Below are positions 6,468 to 13,911 of a DNA stretch of 18,618 bases, piece after piece. Positions within the stretch are counted from its first letter, which is position 1. Each line of letters opens with the position of its first letter. Made by a program: the position numbers and the translations under genes. The notes under the pieces were generated by a model. It was not told where the DNA came from. It saw nothing but the letters and a program-made list of their open reading frames with translations, and ran no database searches. Source of the DNA: an uncultured Clostridia bacterium (GTDB taxonomy: Bacteria > Bacillota > Clostridia > UMGS1883); contig CAKSFM010000027.1 of assembly GCA_934454525.1 (NCBI GenBank), positions 1 to 18,618 of the forward strand. Direction: 5' to 3'.

Positions 6468-8324
6468 TTGGATAAAGTAAAGGTTAAATTAAAACCTGAA
6501 GCATTAAAACAAAAACTCGGGAAAAAGGAGGCGGTAAAAGGGAAAAATATTATTGGGGGAAGCGCCCGAAATGTAAAAAATCTCATGAAAGAGAAGGCTG
6601 TCCGCTCTAAAAATGAACAAAATCAAAAAGCCGATACGGAAGCAGCGGAAACGGTGGAAAGCAACGCTGCTGCCTTTGCGGATACGGTTTATGAAGATAG
6701 AAAGAGATACATTAAAAATAAGATTAGAGAACATAAAATAAAATCCAAGGATAACAGTGAAAAAAGCGGTGTGAATGGAAGCGTATTTCGGGAGAATGTT
6801 CGGCATAAGTCAGAAACTGTGAATGGTGAGAATTGCGGAGATAAAAATAATCAGCCTGTCGGAGCAGTACGAAGGGAATACGTTGAGAAAAAACTAAGAA
6901 CAATGGCTGAGCACAGAAAGGTTTATGACGGAGAGCACTCTGCAAGCAATATTCATGTAGAATATGTTAAAACAAAAAAAGGTGCAAATATACCGAATCG
7001 CCGATTATCAAATGCTGTCAATCTTCCAAAGGCGGAAGTGCGCAAAATTGTTAAAACAGAAACTCCGTATATAGGCAAATATGTCTGTGCGCAAAAAAAG
7101 ACTGTCGGAGCGAAAAAAGAGTTGATACGAAAAACAAAAATTCGGCTTGCAAGGGAAACGGCAATTGCGTCAGCAAGAACTGCAACAGCTGCGAAAAGAG
7201 CTTCGGTAAGGATTGCACACATGGTTGCTGAATCGGCGCAAGCGATTGTTTCGGCATTGGCAGCTCTCGGCGGATGGGCAGTTTTGCTTGTTGTGCTTAT
7301 CTCTGTTATTATTGTTGCAGCTATATCGGCAAGCCCGTTCGGATTATTTATATCCGAAGAAGCTGCCGGAGGCGAAAGTATTCCCATATCTTCGATTGTA
7401 AATGAGTGTAATATTGAGCTTACGCAGAAGCTTGAAGATATAGAAAACGGTCAGGAATATGACAGTATTGAGCTTTCGGGAGACCCGGCGGACTGGCGTT
7501 TAGTTCTGTCTTTGTTTTCGGTGAAAATTGCCGGAAGAGAAGATAACGCCGCTGAAGACGCGGTTATTATTGATGAAAGGAAAAAACAAAAGCTGAAGAA
7601 AGTATTTTGGGATATGCACAGAATAGCTTCGGACACTGAGACAACGGATGACGGGAAAAGGATTTTGCATATAACAATTTCCGCGAAAACAAAAGAAGAA
7701 ATGATTGAGGAATACGCTTTCACAAGAAAACAAAAGGAAGCGCTTGAAACGCTGCTTGAGAATGCGGATGGTTTCATAGGAGCGGCTCAAAGCCTTGCGA
7801 TATCCGATGAAACAGCGCAGCAGGTTTTGGAAAGACTTCCCGAAAATTTGCCGGAGGGGAGAAAAAGGGTAGTCAAAAATGCTTGTTCGCTTGTCGGAAA
7901 GGTTAATTACTTTTGGGGAGGAAAATCCTCTGCAATCGGCTGGGATTCCGGCTGGGGAAAAATGAAGCGTGTTACGGCTCCCGGAAACAGAAGCACCGGA
8001 ACAATCAGACCTTTCGGACTTGATTGCTCCGGCTTTGTAACATGGTCGTTTATTAATTCGGGTTATACGGCAGCGCAAATCGGTCACGGTGCGGCAACGC
8101 AGGCAACAAAAGGCACCCGCATATCATGGGCATCGGCAAAACCGGGCGATTTGGCGCTATACAGTGATAATTCGCATATCGGTATTGTCGCAGGCAGGGA
8201 TTCCGGCGGCAATGTGCTTGTAATCCATTGCGCAAGCGGAGCAAATAACGTGGTAATCACAACCTCGCGCGGCTTCGGATACGTTGTAAAACCGAGCTTT
8301 TATTTTCTGTCTTCAGACAGATGA
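6468..8324 (+). CDS. Bitopic NlpC/P60 peptidoglycan hydrolase of the conjugation system
   Basis: The 618 residues comprise a long basic cytoplasmic N-terminus (1 to about 265, many Lys/Arg), one membrane helix (about 270-292), a spacer domain, and a C-terminal NlpC/P60 domain (about 480-610). The catalytic Cys is C520 in LDCSGF, the His is H570 in NSHIGIV, and H587 in VIHCASG is a candidate third residue. Such VirB1/CwlT-like enzymes open the cell wall for the transfer channel. The long KxxxA/R-rich segment and the VGKVNYFWGGKS motif match Tn1549/CTn-type proteins. The TTG start at 6468 follows GAGAGGGGTGA. It is preceded closely by a strong hairpin. The gene looks intact, unlike virB4 beside it. 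Confidence 0.85.
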   Translation: MDKVKVKLKPEALKQKLGKKEAVKGKNIIGGSARNVKNLMKEKAVRSKNEQNQKADTEAAETVESNAAAFADTVYEDRKRYIKNKIREHKIKSKDNSEKSGVNGSVFRENVRHKSETVNGENCGDKNNQPVGAVRREYVEKKLRTMAEHRKVYDGEHSASNIHVEYVKTKKGANIPNRRLSNAVNLPKAEVRKIVKTETPYIGKYVCAQKKTVGAKKELIRKTKIRLARETAIASARTATAAKRASVRIAHMVAESAQAIVSALAALGGWAVLLVVLISVIIVAAISASPFGLFISEEAAGGESIPISSIVNECNIELTQKLEDIENGQEYDSIELSGDPADWRLVLSLFSVKIAGREDNAAEDAVIIDERKKQKLKKVFWDMHRIASDTETTDDGKRILHITISAKTKEEMIEEYAFTRKQKEALETLLENADGFIGAAQSLAISDETAQQVLERLPENLPEGRKRVVKNACSLVGKVNYFWGGKSSAIGWDSGWGKMKRVTAPGNRSTGTIRPFGLDCSGFVTWSFINSGYTAAQIGHGAATQATKGTRISWASAKPGDLALYSDNSHIGIVAGRDSGGNVLVIHCASGANNVVITTSRGFGYVVKPSFYFLSSDR

Positions 8325-8366
8325 GGACACGAAGCGTACGAAACACTAAACTACCCACCATGTGCA

Positions 8367-8427
8367 CGGTAAAATAATGGCAGACACATGGAAAAATCAC
8401 CGTGTGTCTGCCGCCATTATTTTACCG
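8367..8427. terminator. Long bidirectional hairpin between convergent genes
   Basis: The left side (8367-8391, CGGTAAAATAATGGC then AGACACA) pairs with the right side (8400-8427, TGTGTCT then GCCATTATTTTACCG). The only flaw is a 3-base GCC bulge, and the loop is about 10 bases. The stem contains A and T runs on both sides, so it could terminate both the hydrolase gene from the left and the AraC gene from the right. No gene is present from 8325 to 8454. It also marks the border between the conjugation module and the glycan locus. Confidence 0.7.
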
Positions 8428-8454
8428 CTTCATTAGACGGGTGGTTATGATTAT

Positions 8455-9339
8455 TTAATCTTCAAAGCTTTTAAGCTTGATGTTGTTATCTTTAGTTTTT
8501 GCCAAAATGGGGGGTATTGGTGCTCTTCCTTTTAGAAAATGCAGATATTCTGTTGGCGTCATACCCTCATAGCGCTTAAATACTTTTGTGAAATAGGATT
8601 GATTTTCGAAACCGCATAGTTCGCCTATTTCTTTTAAATCAAGATCATTGCGGTGTATCATTTTTTTTGCATTTGCACAGCGAATTTTATTTATATAGGT
8701 AACAGGCGTATCACCGGTTACCTTTTTAAATTCTCTGATTAAACAATACTTGCTTATTCCTACCTGATTTGCTACATCCTCAAGAAAGAGTTTCTGATTA
8801 ATATGGGATTTAATATATCCGATTGCAAGCATGATATATTTGTGTTCGGATATTTTGAAGCGATCCTGATCAGTTGCATAGTGCTTTGCCAGATATATAA
8901 TAAATTGTAACACAGCGCTTTTTGTTGCAGCTGCCTTAAAGGGACCGTCAGATTCATATTCATCTATCACGTTTCGAAAAAGATTCTCAGCTCTTATGTC
9001 ATTGCTGATATACGAATGAAAATTAATATTATCCAAATCAAGGCTGTTTATCTTGAAAAAATCAGGATCTAAAATCATGCAGAAAAATGCGACCTTTTTC
9101 TTGGGAGATATCACATGCAGTATGTTTGAATTAATAACAAATAATTCGTCCCTCTTAGCAAAAAAAATGTCATTACCTATTGTGATTTCAGCATTGCCGT
9201 TTGCAATATATATTATCTCAAGATTGTTATGCCAATTATGGGCAAGCTCCGGCAATATATTTTCAGTATAAATATAGTAATCCAATTTGCATGGTTCGGA
9301 ATCAAAAGAAAAAAAGGTTTCATATCGATTTTTAAGCAT
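8455..9339 (-). CDS. AraC-family transcription regulator of the glycan operon
   Basis: The 294-residue protein has an N-terminal cupin-type sensing domain (about 20-140; HNWHNNLEIIYIANGNAEI and the LFVINSNILH stretch). A C-terminal pair of helix-turn-helix motifs follows (about 190-280): FLEDVANQVGISKYCLIREFKKVTG, then LDLKEIGELCGFENQSYFTKVFKR and the AraC signature PTEYL. Proteins of this kind bind a sugar or glycan fragment and activate a nearby operon. It is transcribed away from the operon with a 208-base shared control region. GAGGTGA (9344-9350, minus strand) sets the ATG at 9339. The ligand is unknown, but from context it is a sugar released by, or fed to, this operon. Confidence 0.9.
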   Translation of the reverse strand: MLKNRYETFFSFDSEPCKLDYYIYTENILPELAHNWHNNLEIIYIANGNAEITIGNDIFFAKRDELFVINSNILHVISPKKKVAFFCMILDPDFFKINSLDLDNINFHSYISNDIRAENLFRNVIDEYESDGPFKAAATKSAVLQFIIYLAKHYATDQDRFKISEHKYIMLAIGYIKSHINQKLFLEDVANQVGISKYCLIREFKKVTGDTPVTYINKIRCANAKKMIHRNDLDLKEIGELCGFENQSYFTKVFKRYEGMTPTEYLHFLKGRAPIPPILAKTKDNNIKLKSFED

Positions 9340-9372
9340 ATTTTCACCTCATCGATTATGACTGTTAATATA

Positions 9373-9401
9373 AGTATAGCACAGAGATTACAATAACACA
9401 A
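9373..9401 (-). promoter_or_regulatory. Candidate promoter of the araC-like gene
   Basis: On the minus strand, TTGTGT (9401-9396), a 17-base spacer and TATACT (9378-9373) stand 33 bases before the start codon. The -35 box is weak, in keeping with low expression of a regulator. Confidence 0.5.
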
Positions 9402-9404
9402 CCG

Positions 9405-9429
9405 TTAGTATGAAATATTTTTATACTAA
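9405..9429. promoter_or_regulatory. Inverted repeat between the divergent promoters
   Basis: TTAGTAT (9405-9411) and ATACTAA (9423-9429) are perfect inverted arms 11 bases apart. They lie immediately upstream of the -35 box of the regulator gene, where a dimeric protein could control either direction. Confidence 0.4.
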
Positions 9430-9461
9430 TTACTATATATAGGAATAAAATCGGTAGAACT

Positions 9462-9491
9462 TGCAATATTGTGCTAATTTCATGCAATTTT
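9462..9491 (+). promoter_or_regulatory. Tandem half-sites, candidate AraC-type activator target
   Basis: TGCAATATT (9462-9470) and TGCAATTTT (9483-9491) are near-identical direct repeats with start-to-start spacing of 21 bases, two helical turns. The second ends five bases before the -35 box of the operon promoter. Direct half-sites at about 21 bases next to the -35 are the usual layout for AraC-family activators. That these are the sites for the neighbouring regulator is inference. Confidence 0.45.
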
Positions 9492-9496
9492 ATGTG

Positions 9497-9525
9497 TTGA
9501 TTTTATATATATCGAATGATAAAAT
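9497..9525 (+). promoter_or_regulatory. Candidate promoter of the glycan operon
   Basis: TTGATT (9497-9502), a 17-base spacer and TAAAAT (9520-9525) stand 22 bases before the first start codon, giving a short leader that just holds the GGAGG (9535-9539). Both boxes are one or two bases off consensus, as expected for an activator-dependent promoter. Confidence 0.5.
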
Positions 9526-9547
9526 AAAAATCGTGGAGGGGGATCTT

Positions 9548-11392
9548 ATGAAGCTTAGATTTTTGGGTGCCGAGGATTTTGAAATCGGTATAAGAAGATT
9601 GTCAAAACTGTTGGATTTTGAACTGTCTGATGATGGCTTTTTGATAAAGGTAGTTAAATCAGAACGGATTGGCGCCGTTTTAATGGACGGAGAGGGAATA
9701 ATATACTATAAAGAAAAAATCCATTTCTTCAGAGCCCTAGGTTTGTTTATTGAACAGTTCAGAAATTGCAGCAGTTTTGAAATTTACGAAGATATTGACT
9801 TTGACACAGCGGGAGTAATGATTGATGCATCAAGAAACGGAGTTATGAAAACAGACACTCTGTGTTCATATCTTGATTATCTTGCGGTGATGGGATATAA
9901 CATGGTTATGATGTATACCGAGGATACATATACGATACCTGAAAGACCGTATTTCGGATATATGCGCGGTAGATATACGTATGATGAAATAAAGCTTTGC
10001 GATGATTATGCCTATGAGTATGGGATAGAAATGATTCCGTGCATTGAATTATACGGTCATATGGAGAGATATCTTAAATGGCCGGAAGCAGCAGGCGTGA
10101 GAGACACTCGGAATATTCTGCTTGCCGATGAGGAAGAAACATACGAATTGATTGAGCTGATGATAAAAAATGCGATTGCTCCGTATCGTTCAGATAAAAT
10201 TCATATTGGAATGGATGAAGCCGATGAAATGGGACGAGGAGTGTACATGGATAAACACGGATATGTTCCGCAGTTTGAAATTTTTAACCGCCATATGAAA
10301 CGGCTAATGGACATTATAAATAAATACGGATTGAAGCCTTTGATGTGGAGCGATATGTATTTCAGAATTGGCTCAAAGGAAAAATCTTATCATGATGAAA
10401 ATGTTGTTATATCACCTGATATTATCGAAAATATTCCGGACGAAATGGAGCTTGTTTACTGGCATTACGGAGAAATTCCGAATCACGATGATTACATGAT
10501 AAAAAAGCATGTTGAAATTGGACGAAAAGTTATGTATGCGGGCGGATTATGGTCGTGGTCGGGGCATATGCCGGAAAACCACATAACTTATGAATCCGTG
10601 TCATGCGGATTGGAGGCATGCAGAAAATATAATGTTCGCGAAATGATGCTCACTATTTGGGGAAATGATGGATATGAAATGAACATTGAAGCAAATTTGT
10701 TGCCGTTGTCATTTGTTGCTGAAAAAGTGTATAACAAAAAAACAGAACGCCAATATCTTAAGAAACGCTTTGAATTTTGCACGGGCGGAGATTACGATGC
10801 TTTTTGGGATATGTCATCATATCATAATATTTTTGATAGTGGAGAAAAATATGATGATTATAATGAACGGTTCAGGGGAAAATGTCTGTTTTGGCAAGAT
10901 CCGCTCGAAAGTCTTTTTGACCTTGAACTAAAGGCACAGCCAATGAGTTCTCATTACCGAAAACATGCGGAATATATGAGACAGTTTAAAGGAAAATGGG
11001 AGCATTTATATAAGTATTCTGCTGCGCTGTTTCAATTTTTGTCGTTAAAGACTATGGTTTGTGAAAAATTAAAACCCGCTTATGACCAAAAAGACTTTTC
11101 AACTCTTTCGATGCTTGCTGCATGCACACTGCCCGAGCTTGAGCAGGCGGCAAATGAGGTGCATCAAATGCATAAAAGGGCGTGGCATATGTCGTTTAAA
11201 GGCTTCGGCTGGAGCTTGCTTGATATCCGATACGGAGGTATGATTGCCCGCATAAGGAGCACACAGGAGATTCTTCGTAATTACCTTTCGGGAAAAATCA
11301 ATAGAATTGATGAGCTTGAAGAACCGCGCCTTCCGTATCACTACGGAGCTTATCTGAATTATAATACAATTTCAACAACAAGTTATGTATAA
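9548..11392 (+). CDS. GH20 family beta-N-acetylhexosaminidase-like enzyme
   Basis: This 614-residue protein has a small N-terminal alpha/beta domain (about 1-95), then a GH20 barrel opening with GVMIDASRNGVM and YTEDTYTIPERPYFGYMRGRY. The catalytic Asp-Glu pair is D223-E224 in HIGMDEADE. GH20 enzymes release terminal beta-linked GlcNAc or GalNAc by substrate-assisted catalysis. A helical C-terminal region (about 400-614) follows. No signal peptide is visible, so it acts in the cytoplasm on imported sugars. ATG 9548 is chosen over the in-frame TTG 9461 because GTGGAGGGGG lies just before it and the upstream extension covers the promoter. It is the first gene of the operon; the solute-binding protein gene follows after 18 bases. 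Linkage specificity cannot be read from the sequence. Confidence 0.85.
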   Translation: MKLRFLGAEDFEIGIRRLSKLLDFELSDDGFLIKVVKSERIGAVLMDGEGIIYYKEKIHFFRALGLFIEQFRNCSSFEIYEDIDFDTAGVMIDASRNGVMKTDTLCSYLDYLAVMGYNMVMMYTEDTYTIPERPYFGYMRGRYTYDEIKLCDDYAYEYGIEMIPCIELYGHMERYLKWPEAAGVRDTRNILLADEEETYELIELMIKNAIAPYRSDKIHIGMDEADEMGRGVYMDKHGYVPQFEIFNRHMKRLMDIINKYGLKPLMWSDMYFRIGSKEKSYHDENVVISPDIIENIPDEMELVYWHYGEIPNHDDYMIKKHVEIGRKVMYAGGLWSWSGHMPENHITYESVSCGLEACRKYNVREMMLTIWGNDGYEMNIEANLLPLSFVAEKVYNKKTERQYLKKRFEFCTGGDYDAFWDMSSYHNIFDSGEKYDDYNERFRGKCLFWQDPLESLFDLELKAQPMSSHYRKHAEYMRQFKGKWEHLYKYSAALFQFLSLKTMVCEKLKPAYDQKDFSTLSMLAACTLPELEQAANEVHQMHKRAWHMSFKGFGWSLLDIRYGGMIARIRSTQEILRNYLSGKINRIDELEEPRLPYHYGAYLNYNTISTTSYV

Positions 11393-11410
11393 TAAAAAGG
11401 AGATGGGATT

Positions 11411-13006
11411 ATGAAAATTAAAAGATTTTTTGCAACCGTATTGTTCATGGCTTACATAGCGATTGCGCTTGCGGGCTGCGGGCAAGGCGTGAAGGAAAGC
11501 ATGGCAGGGGAATTTAAGGATTCAAATGAAAAAATTAAACTGAGATGGCTGAGTTATCCGACTAATTTCGGAGCTAAGGACGGCACGGTGCCTCAAAGAG
11601 CGCTTGAAGAAAGGTTTAATGTTGAGATTGAGCCGATGTTTTACGATTCAAACGGTTTTCAGGAGAAGAAAAATATGCTCCTCGCAAGTAATGACATACC
11701 GGATTTGATTTATGAACTTGACCCAATCTTTGTGCAGAACGATGCAGATCAGGATTTCATATCTGAGCTTCCTTATGATGTGATTAAAAAGTATGCTCCG
11801 AACTATTATAAATATCTCTCAGAGTATGCCCCGGCAGCATGGATATATTCAGCGTATGATGACACAAACTGGGGACTTCCAAACTATGACCATTCATATA
11901 TGCAGTCTAAGCAGGCAATATATAGGAAGGACTGGCTTGAAAAGCTCGGTAAGGAGGTTCCGAAAACTCTTGATGAACTTCATGATGTACTCTATGCGTT
12001 TGCAAACGGAGATCCTGATGGAAATGGTAAAAAGGATACATACGGAATTTCTGCCGGATCACACTATCAGTCTTATTTCAGTGAAATCTTTGGTGCATAC
12101 GGCTGTCTGCCTTTTGATTGGCAGGAAAAAGACGGTAAGATAGTGTATGGAGGAGTAACCGATGAATGTAAGCAAGCTTTAAAAACCTTATCCGAATGGT
12201 ATAAGGATGGAATCCTTCATCCTGATTTTATACTGGGAACAAACGACAGAGAACTTATGTCATCAAACAAGCTTGGGTATATGTGCGATTACGGGTATCA
12301 GGATATGAGTGATCCTAATTCACTTGCAAATGTGCTGGCACAAAATGTTGACGGCGGAGAGATAACTTTGGGATTGCTGCCGATAGGTCCTGACGGAAAG
12401 AGCGGAGCGCGCTCATGGGGACGTGCATCACACGTGATTTCATTTGGAAATAATGAAAACTGTGATGTAAAAATTCCGCGTATGCTCAAGATAATGGAAG
12501 GGCTGTTTAATGACAAGGAGCTGTATACTGTTTGCAAAATAGGCAATGAGGGCGAAAGCTGGGAAAAGGCAGCCAATTCTCAAACAACTGAGAACTTTGT
12601 TATGATAAACGGGAATAGCGACCCGGCAGTGGCACGGATTAACGGTCTGAACAACGGCTTTGCAAGCCCAAGCTTTTTTGCTCCCGTTGTAACAGATTAT
12701 GACACTTATATGTCTACAAGATCGGAAGCATGGAAAGCATGGCAGAAGATATGGATGGATGAAAAGTATTCACTTACGGACTATTTCTTTAAGGTCGATG
12801 TTGTTCCTTCTGCAGCGGAATATATTGTTGATTTAAGAGTTAATCAAACTGCGCTGATGAATGAGATAATTATGGGAAAAAAGCCGTTAAAAGCATATGA
12901 CGATTTTATCGCGGAATGGAATAATGGCGGCGGTAAAATAATGACGGAGGAAGCAAACGAATTAAAGGCCGGTTTAAAGAAGATATATAAGGAGATTGGT
13001 GCATGA
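11411..13006 (+). CDS. ABC transporter solute-binding lipoprotein, LplA/YtcQ type
   Basis: This 531-residue protein has a lipoprotein signal peptide with lipobox LAGC (lipidated Cys23) and the extracellular solute-binding family 1 fold. It is the long type used for oligosaccharides in Firmicutes (LplA/YtcQ-like): an NDIPDLIYE segment, GKKDTYGISAG and a C-terminal MNEIIMGKKPLKAYDDF. Asp-Gly-Asn repeats around residues 198-206 (DPDGNGKKD) resemble the calcium-binding-like loop common in this group. It would capture the glycan outside the cell. The two permease genes such systems need are not in the window, so they must lie elsewhere. AGGAG sits before the ATG. Its stop overlaps the next start by four bases. 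Confidence 0.9.
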   Translation: MKIKRFFATVLFMAYIAIALAGCGQGVKESMAGEFKDSNEKIKLRWLSYPTNFGAKDGTVPQRALEERFNVEIEPMFYDSNGFQEKKNMLLASNDIPDLIYELDPIFVQNDADQDFISELPYDVIKKYAPNYYKYLSEYAPAAWIYSAYDDTNWGLPNYDHSYMQSKQAIYRKDWLEKLGKEVPKTLDELHDVLYAFANGDPDGNGKKDTYGISAGSHYQSYFSEIFGAYGCLPFDWQEKDGKIVYGGVTDECKQALKTLSEWYKDGILHPDFILGTNDRELMSSNKLGYMCDYGYQDMSDPNSLANVLAQNVDGGEITLGLLPIGPDGKSGARSWGRASHVISFGNNENCDVKIPRMLKIMEGLFNDKELYTVCKIGNEGESWEKAANSQTTENFVMINGNSDPAVARINGLNNGFASPSFFAPVVTDYDTYMSTRSEAWKAWQKIWMDEKYSLTDYFFKVDVVPSAAEYIVDLRVNQTALMNEIIMGKKPLKAYDDFIAEWNNGGGKIMTEEANELKAGLKKIYKEIGA

Positions 13007-13902
13007 TTACCGGCAACGACTTTCTGCTCCGCAGATGGGGAATCTTTACTCACTTTTTGTATGGTGATCCGGGGGAGACTTACAGTGAAAAGGGCGGGAG
13101 TGATTACTGGAACAGACGGGTTGAAAACTTCGATACGGATCGTATTGCGGACAGACTATATGATGCAGGGGCACAATACTACTTTATCACTGTTATGCAG
13201 GGGCAGAAATATATGATAGCACCAAACAAAACGTTTGATAAAATATGCGGTACAACCCCGGGAGAAGCCTGCGCAAATCGTGATTTAATAGCTGACCTTT
13301 ATGATTCTCTAAGTAGATATAATATAGATTTGTGTCTGTATTATACTGGTGACGGACCGTGGCTTGACCCGGAGTGTGGTGTTAAAATGGGTCTTACAAA
13401 TCCAAGGGGGAAGGTTTCCGATAGTTTTGTGAGAAATTGGGCAAATGTCTTGGCGGAATATGCTGAGAAATATGGTAATAAAATTAAGGCTTGGTGGTTT
13501 GACGGATGCTATGATTGGCTGTTGGAATATAATAATGAAAAGCTGACGTATTATTATGATGCGGTTAAATACGGAAACCCGGATGTGAAAGTTGCCTTTA
13601 ACAACGGAGTGAAGGATCAATGCTGCAAGTATTACATAAAAGAGGATTATACAGCAGGCGAATTTAATGATTTAAACGTTATCCCAAATAAAGCATATTA
13701 TGACGGGGCGCGGGCACATATTTTAGCGCCGATGGGAAGCCATTCATGGCACAGCAAGGGGCTTCGTTATTCGGGCGAATATTTAAAAAAATATGTGTCG
13801 GATGTTAACAATGCCGGCGGAATGGTTACGCTTGAGATGTACATTGATGATAATGGTGAGCTTGATGATGAACAGCTTGCCGCTGCAAAAAAATGTAAAT
13901 GA
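13003..13902 (+). CDS. Short divergent GH29-like glycoside hydrolase
   Basis: This 299-residue, single-domain protein resembles the GH29 alpha-L-fucosidase barrel: WGIFTHFLYG near the start (compare FIHWG) and AWWFDGCYD, where D167 fits the catalytic nucleophile of the GH29 WFDG motif. The family's paired His motif, which contacts fucose, is missing: at residues 63-71 there is TVMQGQKYM in place of a RHHEGF-like segment. The C-terminal beta-sandwich is absent as well. It may therefore act on a sugar other than fucose or have changed its mechanism. No signal peptide is seen. Its ATG overlaps the stop of the solute-binding protein gene (ATGA), a sign of coupled translation. The GH29-type fold is likely; activity is unsure. 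Confidence 0.65.
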   Translation: MITGNDFLLRRWGIFTHFLYGDPGETYSEKGGSDYWNRRVENFDTDRIADRLYDAGAQYYFITVMQGQKYMIAPNKTFDKICGTTPGEACANRDLIADLYDSLSRYNIDLCLYYTGDGPWLDPECGVKMGLTNPRGKVSDSFVRNWANVLAEYAEKYGNKIKAWWFDGCYDWLLEYNNEKLTYYYDAVKYGNPDVKVAFNNGVKDQCCKYYIKEDYTAGEFNDLNVIPNKAYYDGARAHILAPMGSHSWHSKGLRYSGEYLKKYVSDVNNAGGMVTLEMYIDDNGELDDEQLAAAKKCK

Positions 13903-13911
13903 GGCAGATTC

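Noticed and set aside
7500..8087. 195-codon open frame on the minus strand
   Set aside because: It is wholly antisense to the NlpC/P60 domain, whose catalytic motifs are clear; it has no ribosome binding site or family features.
9433..9442. CTATATATAG palindrome as an operator
   Set aside because: It is a simple AT alternation expected in an A/T-rich promoter region.
9461..9547. Upstream TTG start for the first GH20 gene
   Set aside because: The extension covers the predicted promoter and has no ribosome binding site, while ATG 9548 has a strong one.
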